Assembly (NCBI GenBank): GCA_023432855.1
Contig: JAEZEZ010000059.1
Coordinates: 1 to 5,199, forward strand
Direction: 5' to 3'
Length of the DNA stretch: 5,199 nucleotides
Origin: Pseudomonadota bacterium
Lineage (GTDB): Bacteria > Pseudomonadota > Alphaproteobacteria > Caulobacterales > Caulobacteraceae
The notes below the pieces were generated by a model. That model was given only the letters and a program-made list of their open reading frames with translations. It did no database searches and was not told where the DNA came from. This document shows, in pieces, positions 1 through 5,197 of the stretch. The position numbers and the translations under genes were made by a program. Every line of letters starts with the position of its first letter. The stretch's first letter is position 1.

Positions 1-1
1 G

Positions 2-379
2 CCTCCGGCTCCGCCGCCCCCGCCGCCTCCCCCGCCCGCGATCGAGGCGCGCGAGTTCGTCGTGTACTTCCCGTTCGACCAGTACGTGCTGACGCCCGAA
101 GCCCAGACGGTCGTGCAGGAGGCCGCCAGCTACGCCCTGGCCGGCAACGCCGCCCGGGTCGTGGTGACCGGTCACGCCGACACCTCGGGTTCGGCCGCCT
201 ACAACATCCGGCTGTCCGAACGCCGGGCCAAGACCGTGGCCGACGCCCTGGTCGGCCTGGGCGTGAACGGCGGCTCGCTGTCGGTAGACTGGAAGGGCGA
301 ATCCCAGCCCGCCGTAGCCACCGGCGACGGCGTCAAGGAGCCCCTGAACCGGCGCGCCACCATCGACATCGCGCCCTGA
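2..379 (+). CDS. OmpA-family outer-membrane/peptidoglycan-binding protein, 3' end (5' partial)
   Basis: The frame is open from the window edge, so the true start lies upstream; 125 residues are visible. They begin with a linker of eleven prolines in twelve residues, followed by an OmpA/MotB-type C-terminal domain from about visible residue 18 to the end. Recognisable family marks are the opening VVYFPFDQ strand, the TGHADTSG turn (Asp is the usual peptidoglycan contact), the YNIRLSERRA helix (Arg is the second contact) and the closing NRRATIDI strand. In this family the domain binds the diaminopimelate peptide of peptidoglycan and anchors an outer-membrane barrel or lipoprotein to the wall; the missing N-terminal part would carry the signal peptide and barrel. 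The proline linker plus TWKGE-like segment (here VDWKGESQP) resembles OmpA-like proteins common in Caulobacterales, which is a judgement from memory. GTG at 62 is internal to the domain and should not be taken as the start. An intrinsic terminator follows 23 bases after the stop. Confidence 0.9.
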   Translation, partial: PPAPPPPPPPPPAIEAREFVVYFPFDQYVLTPEAQTVVQEAASYALAGNAARVVVTGHADTSGSAAYNIRLSERRAKTVADALVGLGVNGGSLSVDWKGESQPAVATGDGVKEPLNRRATIDIAP

Positions 380-402
380 TCGCGGTGACGGCCTGACGAA
401 TG

Positions 403-431
403 GAGCCCGGGGGCGACCCCGGGCTCTTTTT
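403..431 (+). terminator. Rho-independent terminator of the OmpA-family gene
   Basis: A perfect 10-bp GC-rich stem (403–412 with 417–426) closes on a GCGA tetraloop, which is a GNRA loop, and is followed at once by five T. It lies 23 bases after the OmpA stop and about 100 bases before the protease start, so it separates the two transcription units. Confidence 0.93.
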
Positions 432-520
432 CGTGGCCGGGAACCGCGGCCGTTTTCCCATCGTTAACGCTCCGGTTCAGCCGCGCATGGAGAGGGGAAG
501 GTCTCCCGGGCGGCATTCGT

Positions 521-527
521 GGGGAGA
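521..527 (+). promoter_or_regulatory. Ribosome binding site that fixes the protease start at ATG 534
   Basis: GGGGAGA ends six bases before the ATG at 534. An in-frame GTG at 519 would extend the protein by five residues, but it has no comparable purine block at the right distance, and this Shine-Dalgarno would then lie inside the coding sequence. ATG 534 is therefore preferred. Confidence 0.8.
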
Positions 528-533
528 CATCGA

Positions 534-3500
534 ATGGGTCATCACTTCGCCGCCTCGAATTTCGCGGGCGTTCGCACCAGCCTGAAAGACATCCTGCAGG
601 AAGCCGGTCACACCGATCCGGTGCGGCCGGGCGTACGCTCGCCGCTGCACTGGCTCGAAGAGGATTGGGGCCGGGGCCAGCTGGACGCCTCCGCCTCGCT
701 GCTGGCCTACACGGGCCTGGCCAACATGGACGACAGCCTGCTGGCCGCCGGCGCGGACGACGCCGGCTTCGTCATGCGCTGCGGCTGCGCGAGCTGCATG
801 GAGGCGGCCGCCGACGCCCAGGCGCAGGCCCAGAAGGCCGCCGAGGGACAGGCCGCCTGGGATGCGTGGGCGGCGGAAACCGGCGGCGAGACGGGCCTGC
901 TGGACGACATCGCCGACGATGATTCCACCACCTATGTGCTGGACGCCCAGGAGGGCTCCGTCGTCCAGAGCCAGATCGACCACCCCGCCGACCAGGACTG
1001 GTTCGTCGCGGAGCTGTCCGGCGGCCAGTCGTACAAGTTCATCCTCACCCCTGACGACCAGAGCGAGTCGCCGCCGGCGCCCGATCTGCTGATCGAGGTC
1101 TATGATTCCGCCGGCGTCCTGGTCGGCAGCTTCGACAGCGGCAGCTGGGGCGCGGTCGAGGAAGCCAACTTCACCCCGGCCACGGACGGGACCTACTACG
1201 TCGTGGTCAAGGGCTGGACCCCGCTGGACGTCGGCGGATACACGCTGACCGCCGAGATCAGCGACATCGGCCCGACCGGCGGCACGCCGCTGGCGTCGAT
1301 CAACTGGGGCGGCGACGACAACATCGTCGACACCGACGGCGTCACGACCGAGGACGGCCAGGCCGTCATCCACGTCTATTTCAGCCAGACCGGAGACCTG
1401 CCCTACGGTTCGGTCGACGACCCGGTCCTCGGCGTCAGCTGGGAGCAGTACCAGAAGGACGCCGCCTTCGCGGCCTTCGCCCAGTACGAGAACATCATCA
1501 ATGTGAAGTTCGTGGAGGTCGCGACCCAGGAGGAAGCCGACTTCATCCTGGCCGCCACCGCGAGCGCGCCGGTCATCCTCGGACGCATGCGTCCGCCGAA
1601 CGAGCCGAACGAGGGCCTCGGCGAATTCAACATCCTGGCCTCGAGCTGGTCGGAGGAAGGCCTGGCCCAGGGCGGCTTCGGCTTCATCACCCTGGTGCAC
1701 GAACTCGGCCACGCCATGGGCCTGGCCCACCCGCACGACACCGGCGGCGGATCGGAGGTGATGCAGGGCGTCAGCGGCGACATCGCCACCGGCCACAGCT
1801 ACGGCGCCTTCGATCTCAACCAGGGCGTCTTCACCATGATGTCCTACAACGACGGCTGGGACACGGCTCCGCACGGCGGGTCCGACGGCGGCGACGCCTA
1901 CGGCTACCAGGGCACGCTCATGGCCCTCGACGTCGCCATGCTGCAGATCAAGTACGGCGCCAACACCACCTTCAACGCCGGCGATGACGTCTACACCCTG
2001 CCCAGCGCCAACCAGGCGGGGACCTTCTACGCCTGCATCTGGGACACCGGCGGGGACGACTGGCTGGTCGCCGGCGCCGGCCTCAACGTGATGATCGACC
2101 TACGCCCCGCCACTCTCGAGTACGAGTACGGCGGCGGCGGTTTCGTCTCCTACGCCCAGGGCATCCACGGCGGCTTCACCATCGGCAACGGGGTGGTGAT
2201 CGAGAACGCCGCCGGCGGCGCCGGCGACGACACCCTGATCGGCAACGACGCGGCCAACTGGCTGGTCGGGGGCCTGGCCAACGACGACCTGTCGGGCGGG
2301 TCGGGCGACGACCGCCTGGCCGGCGACGACGGCGACGATTTGCTGAACGGCGGAAGCGGCTTCGACTACGCCGACTACACCAGCGCCGCCGCGGCGGTGA
2401 GCGTCAACCTGGCCATCGCGGTCGGTCAGAACACCGGCCAGGGGATCGACACCCTGACCGGGATCGAGGCGGTCTATGGCTCGGACTTCAACGACGTCCT
2501 GCTGGGCGCCAGCGTGGCCAACACCCTGAACGGCGGCGCGGGCGACGACCGGCTGGACGGCAAGCTCGGCGCCGACACCACCATCGGCGGCATGGGCAGC
2601 GACTGGCACTATGTCGACAATGCGGGCGACGTGGTGATCGACGGCGTCGGGGAAGGCGCGCTGGACCGGGTGTTCGCCTCCGCCAGCTATGTGCTCACCG
2701 CGGGCGCCGAGATCGAGATCCTGTCGACCACCCTGCAGGCGGGCACGGGCGCCATCAACCTGACGGGCAACGAGCTCAACAACACCGTGGTCGGCAACAA
2801 CGGCGTCAACCAGCTCAACGGCGGCGACGGCGACGACAGCCTGTACGGCCACCTGGGCAACGATACCCTGGTGGGCGGCCTGGGCAACGACCGGCTCGAC
2901 GGTGGGCTGGGGGTCGACAGCGCGGATTATTCCGGGGCGGCCTCGGGCGTGAATGTCGACCTTCTGCTGCAGACCGCCACCGGCGGAGCGGGCGTCGACG
3001 TGGTGCTCGATATCGAGACCCTCGTGGGCTCGGCGTTCAACGATGTGCTGCGCGGGACTTCGGGATCGAACAAGCTGACCGGCGGCGACGGCGACGACGT
3101 CCTCGACGGGCGCTGGGGCGTCGACAGCTCCAGCGGCGGCATGGGCAACGACTGGCATTATGTCGACGACGCGCTCGACGCGGTGATCGAGGGCGCCGGC
3201 CAGGGCTCGGCGGACCGCTGTTTCGCCAGCGCCAGCTACGTCCTCACGGTGGGGGCGGAGATCGAAATCCTCTCCACCACCCTGCAGACGGGGTCTGCGG
3301 CCATCGACCTGACCGGCAACGAGTTCGGCCAGGGCGTTGCCGGCAACAACGGCGCAAACCGGCTTGATGGCGGGGCCGGGGACGATTCGCTCTACGGTCA
3401 CGGCGGCGACGACACCATCATCGGCGGCGCCGGCAACGACGTGCTCTGGGGCGGCGCAGGCGCCGACGCGTTCCTCTACAATGCCGGCGGTTTCGGCGCG

Positions 3501-3701
3501 GACCTCGTGCGCGACTTCGCCGACGGCGTGGACCAGATCCGGGTCGAGGGCATCGCAGGGGTCGACGACTTCGCCGACCTGGCGGTCTCGGCCAACGGTT
3601 CGGGCTGGGCGGTCGTGACCTTCCCGGATGGATCGACCGTCACCCTGCATGGCGTGACCACCGGCCAGGTGGACGCCGCCGATTTCGTCTTCGGACCCTG
3701 A
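534..3701 (+). CDS. Secreted serralysin-type (M10) zinc metalloprotease with PPC domain and RTX repeats
   Basis: The product has 1055 residues and no Sec signal peptide. Residues 1–125 are a poorly recognisable leader with Cys at 83, 85 and 88. Residues about 131–242 match a bacterial pre-peptidase C-terminal (PPC) beta-sandwich (DQDWFVAEL, DGTYYVVV). Residues about 252–480 are a metzincin catalytic domain: HELGHAMGLAH at 389–399 gives the three zinc histidines and catalytic Glu390, and MSY at 436–438 gives the Met-turn and the serralysin Tyr. GTLMALDVAMLQIKYGAN (460–477) matches the start of the M10 C-terminal region. From about 561 to 975 follow GGxGxDxxx calcium-binding nonapeptides, and the tail GADAF...LHGV...DFVFGP is a typical uncleaved type I secretion signal. 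Family knowledge says such proteases are exported by an ABC/MFP/TolC system and fold on meeting external calcium. Caulobacter SapA is a precedent for this protease type, but this protein looks longer and I do not claim orthology. No transporter genes are nearby. The zinc-His to Met-turn gap (37 residues) exceeds the roughly 28 I recall for Pseudomonas AprA. The substrate is unknown. Confidence 0.93.
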   Translation: MGHHFAASNFAGVRTSLKDILQEAGHTDPVRPGVRSPLHWLEEDWGRGQLDASASLLAYTGLANMDDSLLAAGADDAGFVMRCGCASCMEAAADAQAQAQKAAEGQAAWDAWAAETGGETGLLDDIADDDSTTYVLDAQEGSVVQSQIDHPADQDWFVAELSGGQSYKFILTPDDQSESPPAPDLLIEVYDSAGVLVGSFDSGSWGAVEEANFTPATDGTYYVVVKGWTPLDVGGYTLTAEISDIGPTGGTPLASINWGGDDNIVDTDGVTTEDGQAVIHVYFSQTGDLPYGSVDDPVLGVSWEQYQKDAAFAAFAQYENIINVKFVEVATQEEADFILAATASAPVILGRMRPPNEPNEGLGEFNILASSWSEEGLAQGGFGFITLVHELGHAMGLAHPHDTGGGSEVMQGVSGDIATGHSYGAFDLNQGVFTMMSYNDGWDTAPHGGSDGGDAYGYQGTLMALDVAMLQIKYGANTTFNAGDDVYTLPSANQAGTFYACIWDTGGDDWLVAGAGLNVMIDLRPATLEYEYGGGGFVSYAQGIHGGFTIGNGVVIENAAGGAGDDTLIGNDAANWLVGGLANDDLSGGSGDDRLAGDDGDDLLNGGSGFDYADYTSAAAAVSVNLAIAVGQNTGQGIDTLTGIEAVYGSDFNDVLLGASVANTLNGGAGDDRLDGKLGADTTIGGMGSDWHYVDNAGDVVIDGVGEGALDRVFASASYVLTAGAEIEILSTTLQAGTGAINLTGNELNNTVVGNNGVNQLNGGDGDDSLYGHLGNDTLVGGLGNDRLDGGLGVDSADYSGAASGVNVDLLLQTATGGAGVDVVLDIETLVGSAFNDVLRGTSGSNKLTGGDGDDVLDGRWGVDSSSGGMGNDWHYVDDALDAVIEGAGQGSADRCFASASYVLTVGAEIEILSTTLQTGSAAIDLTGNEFGQGVAGNNGANRLDGGAGDDSLYGHGGDDTIIGGAGNDVLWGGAGADAFLYNAGGFGADLVRDFADGVDQIRVEGIAGVDDFADLAVSANGSGWAVVTFPDGSTVTLHGVTTGQVDAADFVFGP
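1698..1730 (+). other. Metzincin zinc-binding motif HExxHxxGxxH
   Basis: Residues 389–399 of the protease read HELGHAMGLAH, followed by Pro. His389, His393 and His399 are the expected zinc ligands and Glu390 the general base. The Met-turn (Met436) with Tyr438 is encoded at 1839–1847. All residues needed for activity are intact. Confidence 0.95.
2355..2852 (+). repeat. RTX-associated module, copy 1 (protease residues 608–773)
   Basis: This copy has, in order, a DYADYTSAA–VNL strand, an IETL-like segment (GIEAVYGSDFNDVL), GGAGDDRLDG nonapeptides, GGMGSDWHYVDNAGDVVI, the SASYVLTAGAEIEILSTTLQ strand block, LTGNEL and a closing GGDGDDSLYGH. The same order recurs about 183 residues later. Similarity is strong at protein level and looser at DNA level, so the duplication is not fresh. 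Confidence 0.8.
2907..3401 (+). repeat. RTX-associated module, copy 2 (protease residues 792–956)
   Basis: This is the second copy of the module: VDSADYSGAASG, DIETLVGSAFNDVL, GGDGDDVLDG, GGMGNDWHYVDDALDAVI, SASYVLTVGAEIEILSTTLQ, LTGNEF and GGAGDDSLYGH. The offset from copy 1 is 184 residues at the start and 183 from the WHYVD block on, a one-residue indel. It adds an unusual Cys (896) where copy 1 has Val (713). Confidence 0.8.
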
Positions 3702-3737
3702 GAGGGGAATATTTCGCCCGAAAAATGAGTAGGCGGG

Positions 3738-3764
3738 TTGACGGAACCTGTCCGTGGTCAGAAA
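3738..3764 (+). promoter_or_regulatory. Candidate housekeeping promoter for the small membrane protein
   Basis: TTGACGG at 3738–3744 matches the Caulobacter sigma-73 minus-35 consensus (TTGACGS). Twelve bases later GTCAGAAA (3757–3764) is a partial match to the minus-10 GCTANAWC, agreeing at about five of eight positions. The position, about 60 bases before the start codon, fits. The minus-35 box is convincing and the minus-10 is weak. Confidence 0.4.
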
Positions 3765-3771
3765 GTTGTAA

Positions 3772-3803
3772 CGAAAGCGGGCGACAGTCCGTGGTCGCTT
3801 TCG
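3772..3803 (+). promoter_or_regulatory. Hairpin in the 5' leader of the small membrane protein
   Basis: CGAAAGCG (3772–3779) pairs perfectly with CGCTTTCG (3796–3803). An overlapping alternative pairs GCGAC (3781–3785) with GTCGC (3794–3798), so the two folds compete for the same 3' arm. No T-run follows, so it is not a terminator. It ends nine bases before the Shine-Dalgarno and might affect mRNA stability or ribosome access; function is not shown. Confidence 0.4.
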
Positions 3804-3822
3804 AGTTAATCAGGAGACGCCG

Positions 3823-4056
3823 ATGCGTAAGTTAGCCACCGCCGCCGCTGCCGTTGTGGCGCTTCTGGCGGGTCAAGCCGCCGCCGCCATCGACACCCAG
3901 GCCCCGCGCGTCGGCGACCGGGTCGGCGCCAAGAGCGAGGCGTCCAGCAAGTTCATGGGCGACCCCCTGTGGATGTTCGTCGGCTTCGCCGTGATCGCGA
4001 CCCTGGTCGTGATTCACGCGGACGACGATGACGACGACGTGCCGATCAGCGCCTGA
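3823..4056 (+). CDS. Small signal-peptide/membrane protein with poly-Asp tail, unknown function
   Basis: The gene encodes 77 residues. AGGAG at 3812–3816 sits six bases before the ATG, so the start is secure. Residues 1–22 (MRKLATAAAAVVALLAGQAAAA) look like a cleavable Sec signal peptide with an Ala-rich end. A polar stretch of about 25 residues follows (VGDRVGAKSEASSKF), then one hydrophobic helix at about 48–66 (PLWMFVGFAVIATLVVIHA). Six consecutive Asp (67–72) come next and then VPISA. The likely topology is a periplasmic segment plus a single inner-membrane anchor with an acidic C-terminus on the cytoplasmic side. Proteins of this layout with a DDDD–P–S end are frequent and unnamed in Caulobacterales and Sphingomonadales, from memory. 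It has its own candidate promoter and terminator, so it is probably monocistronic. I do not recognise a function. Confidence 0.85.
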   Translation: MRKLATAAAAVVALLAGQAAAAIDTQAPRVGDRVGAKSEASSKFMGDPLWMFVGFAVIATLVVIHADDDDDDVPISA

Positions 4057-4079
4057 CGCGATCTCCACATCTGACGAAG

Positions 4080-4106
4080 ATGCCCCGGCTGGTCCGGGGC
4101 ATTTTT
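4080..4106 (+). terminator. Rho-independent terminator of the small membrane protein gene
   Basis: A perfect 9-bp stem (4080–4088 with 4094–4102) has a CTGGT loop and runs into a T-tract at 4102–4106. It starts 24 bases after the stop codon. The T-tract continues into the left copy of the direct repeat that flanks the putative mobile element. Confidence 0.93.
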
Positions 4107-4109
4107 CTT
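4102..4109 (+). repeat. Left direct repeat, candidate target-site duplication
   Basis: TTTTTCTT lies immediately outside the left inverted repeat (one base, G4110, intervenes). An identical copy is at 4601–4608; with the preceding A the match is nine bases. It overlaps the T-tract of the upstream terminator, so it was probably part of the original site. Confidence 0.5.
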
Positions 4110-4110
4110 G

Positions 4111-4137
4111 GCTGTGTTCCCGTTAAGTGTGGGTGAG
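4111..4137 (+). repeat. Left terminal inverted repeat of the putative element
   Basis: Reads GCTGTGTTCCCG at its outer end and GTGTGGGTGAG at its inner end. It matches the reverse complement of 4573–4599 at 24 of 27 bases; the mismatches fall at repeat positions 6, 12 and 16. The innermost 11 bases are identical between the arms. Confidence 0.75.
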
Positions 4138-4177
4138 CAACCTAGACAGCCGATACCGCCCTTGGGATGTTGGACCC

Positions 4178-4552
4178 ATGGCGATCATAATTCGCGGGAT
4201 TACCGAATGCCCACTGTGCGGCAAGGTGCTCGCCGACGGTGACGATCTCGTCGCAACCTCGCATTTCATCCATTCCGGCCCCCTTAGCCGGTTCTCAGAC
4301 GCAGGTATGCACCGGTCTTGCTTCGTAGCTTGGCCAAAGGCGGGAGCATTTAGGGCCGAGTTCAACGGGACCTTTTCCGACCGGCCTCTACAAATGCTCG
4401 ACGATGGGTCAATCGTTGAGGGGGTGGCCATCGGTGACGACGTGGTTGCCAAGCCGCGCCTGACCCTTGGCGTGATTGGCGATGGCCCTGAGCGCGAGGA
4501 GCTACTTGCCGCGCTGGAAGCGACGGAAAGGCGAAAAGGCGATCCCGACTGA
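4178..4552 (+). CDS. Orphan zinc-finger-like protein (CxxC–x30–HxxC), unknown function
   Basis: The product has 124 residues starting MAIIIRG. Cys11-Pro-Leu-Cys14-Gly and His45-Arg-Ser-Cys48 are spaced like the ligands of a treble-clef or LIM-like zinc site, with a FSDAGMHRSCF segment between and around the second pair. Residues 54–124 have no motif I can name; the end (EREELLAALEATERRKGD) should be helical. No signal peptide or membrane helix is seen, so it is probably cytoplasmic. Similar small CPLCG...FSDA..HR.CF proteins occur as unnamed orphans in proteobacteria, from memory. The start could be GTG 4127, giving 141 residues, but that codon lies inside the left inverted repeat. ATG 4178 is preferred, although its Shine-Dalgarno is weak (TTGGGA at 4162–4167). 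Codon use differs from the neighbours: it contains ATA and CTA codons that stand out. It is the only gene inside the putative mobile element. Confidence 0.75.
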   Translation: MAIIIRGITECPLCGKVLADGDDLVATSHFIHSGPLSRFSDAGMHRSCFVAWPKAGAFRAEFNGTFSDRPLQMLDDGSIVEGVAIGDDVVAKPRLTLGVIGDGPEREELLAALEATERRKGDPD

Positions 4553-4572
4553 GTTCATGAGAGCGAACTCCC

Positions 4573-4599
4573 CTCACCCACACCTAATGGGAATACAGC
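4573..4599 (-). repeat. Right terminal inverted repeat of the putative element
   Basis: On the minus strand it reads GCTGTATTCCCA at the outer end and GTGTGGGTGAG at the inner end, mirroring 4111–4137. It begins 20 bases after the stop codon of the passenger gene. Confidence 0.75.
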
Positions 4600-4600
4600 A

Positions 4601-4608
4601 TTTTTCTT
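4601..4608 (+). repeat. Right direct repeat, candidate target-site duplication
   Basis: This second copy of TTTTTCTT directly abuts the right inverted repeat and is followed by TGGGCGCGCC leading to the minus-strand stop at 4619. Unlike the left copy it has no hairpin before it, which fits a duplicated T-tract rather than a second terminator. Confidence 0.5.
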
Positions 4609-4618
4609 TGGGCGCGCC

Positions 4619-4924
4619 TCAATGTCCGACCAGTGCGGGGAGCCCCTGCCACGCCACGGCGACGAACGAAAACAGCGCGCCCAGCGCGCCGATCGAAGCC
4701 ATCCACTGGCCGATGTCGTCCTCGCGCCGGAAGCTGCGCCAGGCCACCACGAGCAGGATCGCGTCCGCAAGCAGGCAGGCGGCGGTGAAGCCCCCGACCG
4801 CCAGCCGCGCGGCGGGGGCGTCGGCCCGCCCGGCCACATCCGCGACGCTGGCCATGGCGTAGGCGCCGGTGAAATGGACGGCCCAGACCAGCAGGCCGCC
4901 CAGCATCACGAGCCACCGCCGCAC
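4619..4924 (-). CDS. Small three-helix membrane protein downstream of a haem-copper oxidase gene
   Basis: The gene encodes 101 residues from a GTG start. The start codon follows the TGA of the upstream gene with no gap (TGAGTG), and GGGAG lies eight bases upstream inside the previous gene, so translation is probably coupled. Three hydrophobic helices are visible at about residues 4–27, 41–62 and 75–98, the first holding a WAVHFTGAYA segment with an intramembrane His17. The loop RSFRREDD between helices 2 and 3 is charged. Small unnamed proteins with a W..HF...Y first helix are often found beside cytochrome oxidase subunit genes. By position it may help oxidase assembly or be an accessory subunit, but this is inference. 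Two other open frames overlap this region on the minus strand, but they lack membrane pattern or good starts. Its stop is 10 bases from the right flank of the putative element. Confidence 0.8.
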   Translation of the reverse strand: MRRWLVMLGGLLVWAVHFTGAYAMASVADVAGRADAPAARLAVGGFTAACLLADAILLVVAWRSFRREDDIGQWMASIGALGALFSFVAVAWQGLPALVGH

Positions 4925-5197
4925 TCAACCCGCTCCCGGGAAGAGGCGCACCACCGCGGCGCCGAGCGCGCCCTGGAGGCCGGCGTAGGCGATATAGAGC
5001 GCGATGAGGTGGACGGTGCTCGACCGGGCCGGAGATACCAGGCCTCGCGCTACGCGTACGACCAGGTATCCCGCCATCAGCAGGGCCACCGACGTCATGA
5101 AGGCCTGCATCGACATCAGCCCGAAGACGGTCGCGCCCTGCCCGCTGGCCTCGGGCCGCAGACCCGCAGCCTGCCAGCTCCAGACGTCGGCTGATAC
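4925..5197 (-). CDS. Haem-copper oxidase subunit III-like C-terminus (5' partial; possibly a I+III fusion)
   Basis: The minus-strand frame is open from its TGA (4925–4927) through ATG 5116 to the window edge, so the gene starts outside and 90 residues are visible. The upstream 27 residues (PEASGQGATVFGLMSMQ) and the two helices after them (FMTSVALLMAGYLVVRVARG and HLIALYIAYAGLQGALGAAVV), ending in FPGAG, follow the pattern of the last two helices of cytochrome c oxidase subunit III and of subunit I+III fusions. In those proteins a GATV–F...H helix is followed by an LLWHY–GL helix and ends in a VHGFPRL-like tail. The match is by pattern and memory, and several usual His residues of that region are not conserved here, so it may be a divergent or subunit-III-like protein. 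It would be an inner-membrane respiratory subunit. The gene is fused by stop/start contact to the small membrane protein downstream. Confidence 0.6.
   Translation of the reverse strand, partial: VSADVWSWQAAGLRPEASGQGATVFGLMSMQAFMTSVALLMAGYLVVRVARGLVSPARSSTVHLIALYIAYAGLQGALGAAVVRLFPGAG

Larger units (their letters stand above)
4110..4600. mobile_element. Putative miniature mobile element or cassette with one passenger gene, no transposase
   Basis: The 491-base segment is bounded by imperfect inverted repeats (4111–4137 and 4573–4599; 24 of 27 positions match, all three mismatches are transitions). Outside them are direct repeats, TTTTTCTT at 4102–4109 and 4601–4608, extendable by one A to ATTTTTCTT. 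Inside is one gene whose rows 4201–4440 count to about 60% GC, against 67–75% in rows of the protease gene. The segment falls between an intrinsic terminator and a convergent gene end, a harmless insertion place. No transposase or recombinase fits inside, so movement would need a helper in trans. The direct repeats are T-rich, which weakens them as proof of target duplication. The alternative is a chance inverted repeat, which at this length and placement I think unlikely. Confidence 0.6.

Noticed and set aside
62..379. GTG at 62 as start of a short OmpA-domain protein
   Set aside because: The frame continues upstream without a stop into a proline linker and the first domain strand, and no Shine-Dalgarno precedes the GTG.
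490..499. GAGAGGGGAA repeated before the protease (490–499) and at its stop (3700–3709)
   Set aside because: A 10-base purine-rich match in a 5-kb window is expected by chance and there is no flanking similarity.
519..533. GTG 519 as the protease start
   Set aside because: GGGGAGA at 521–527 is correctly spaced for ATG 534 and would be coding if GTG 519 were used.
477..1874. Long minus-strand open frame of 465 codons opposite the protease
   Set aside because: It is antisense to a gene with intact metzincin motifs, has the Arg/Ala/Val/Gly-rich composition expected of a high-GC shadow frame, and shows no domain.
2100..3650. Minus-strand open frame of 516 codons opposite the RTX repeats
   Set aside because: Its apparent repeats are the mirror of the GGxGxD codons on the plus strand; no independent signal supports it.
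3702..3737. Terminator for the protease gene
   Set aside because: Only 4-bp stems can be formed and no T-run follows, so no intrinsic terminator is supported here.
4127..4177. GTG 4127 as the start of the zinc-finger-like protein
   Set aside because: It falls within the left inverted repeat and has no Shine-Dalgarno; the recognisable protein starts at MAIIIRG. It is not fully excluded because the site before ATG 4178 is also weak.
4551..4570. GAGTTC–GAACTC hairpin after the zinc-finger-like gene as a terminator
   Set aside because: The stem is only 6 bp, overlaps the stop codon and is followed by C-rich sequence with no T-run.
4622..5194. Plus-strand 190-codon open frame over the right end
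   Set aside because: It is hydrophilic, His/Arg/Gly-rich and antisense to two frames with clear membrane helices and a linked stop/start.
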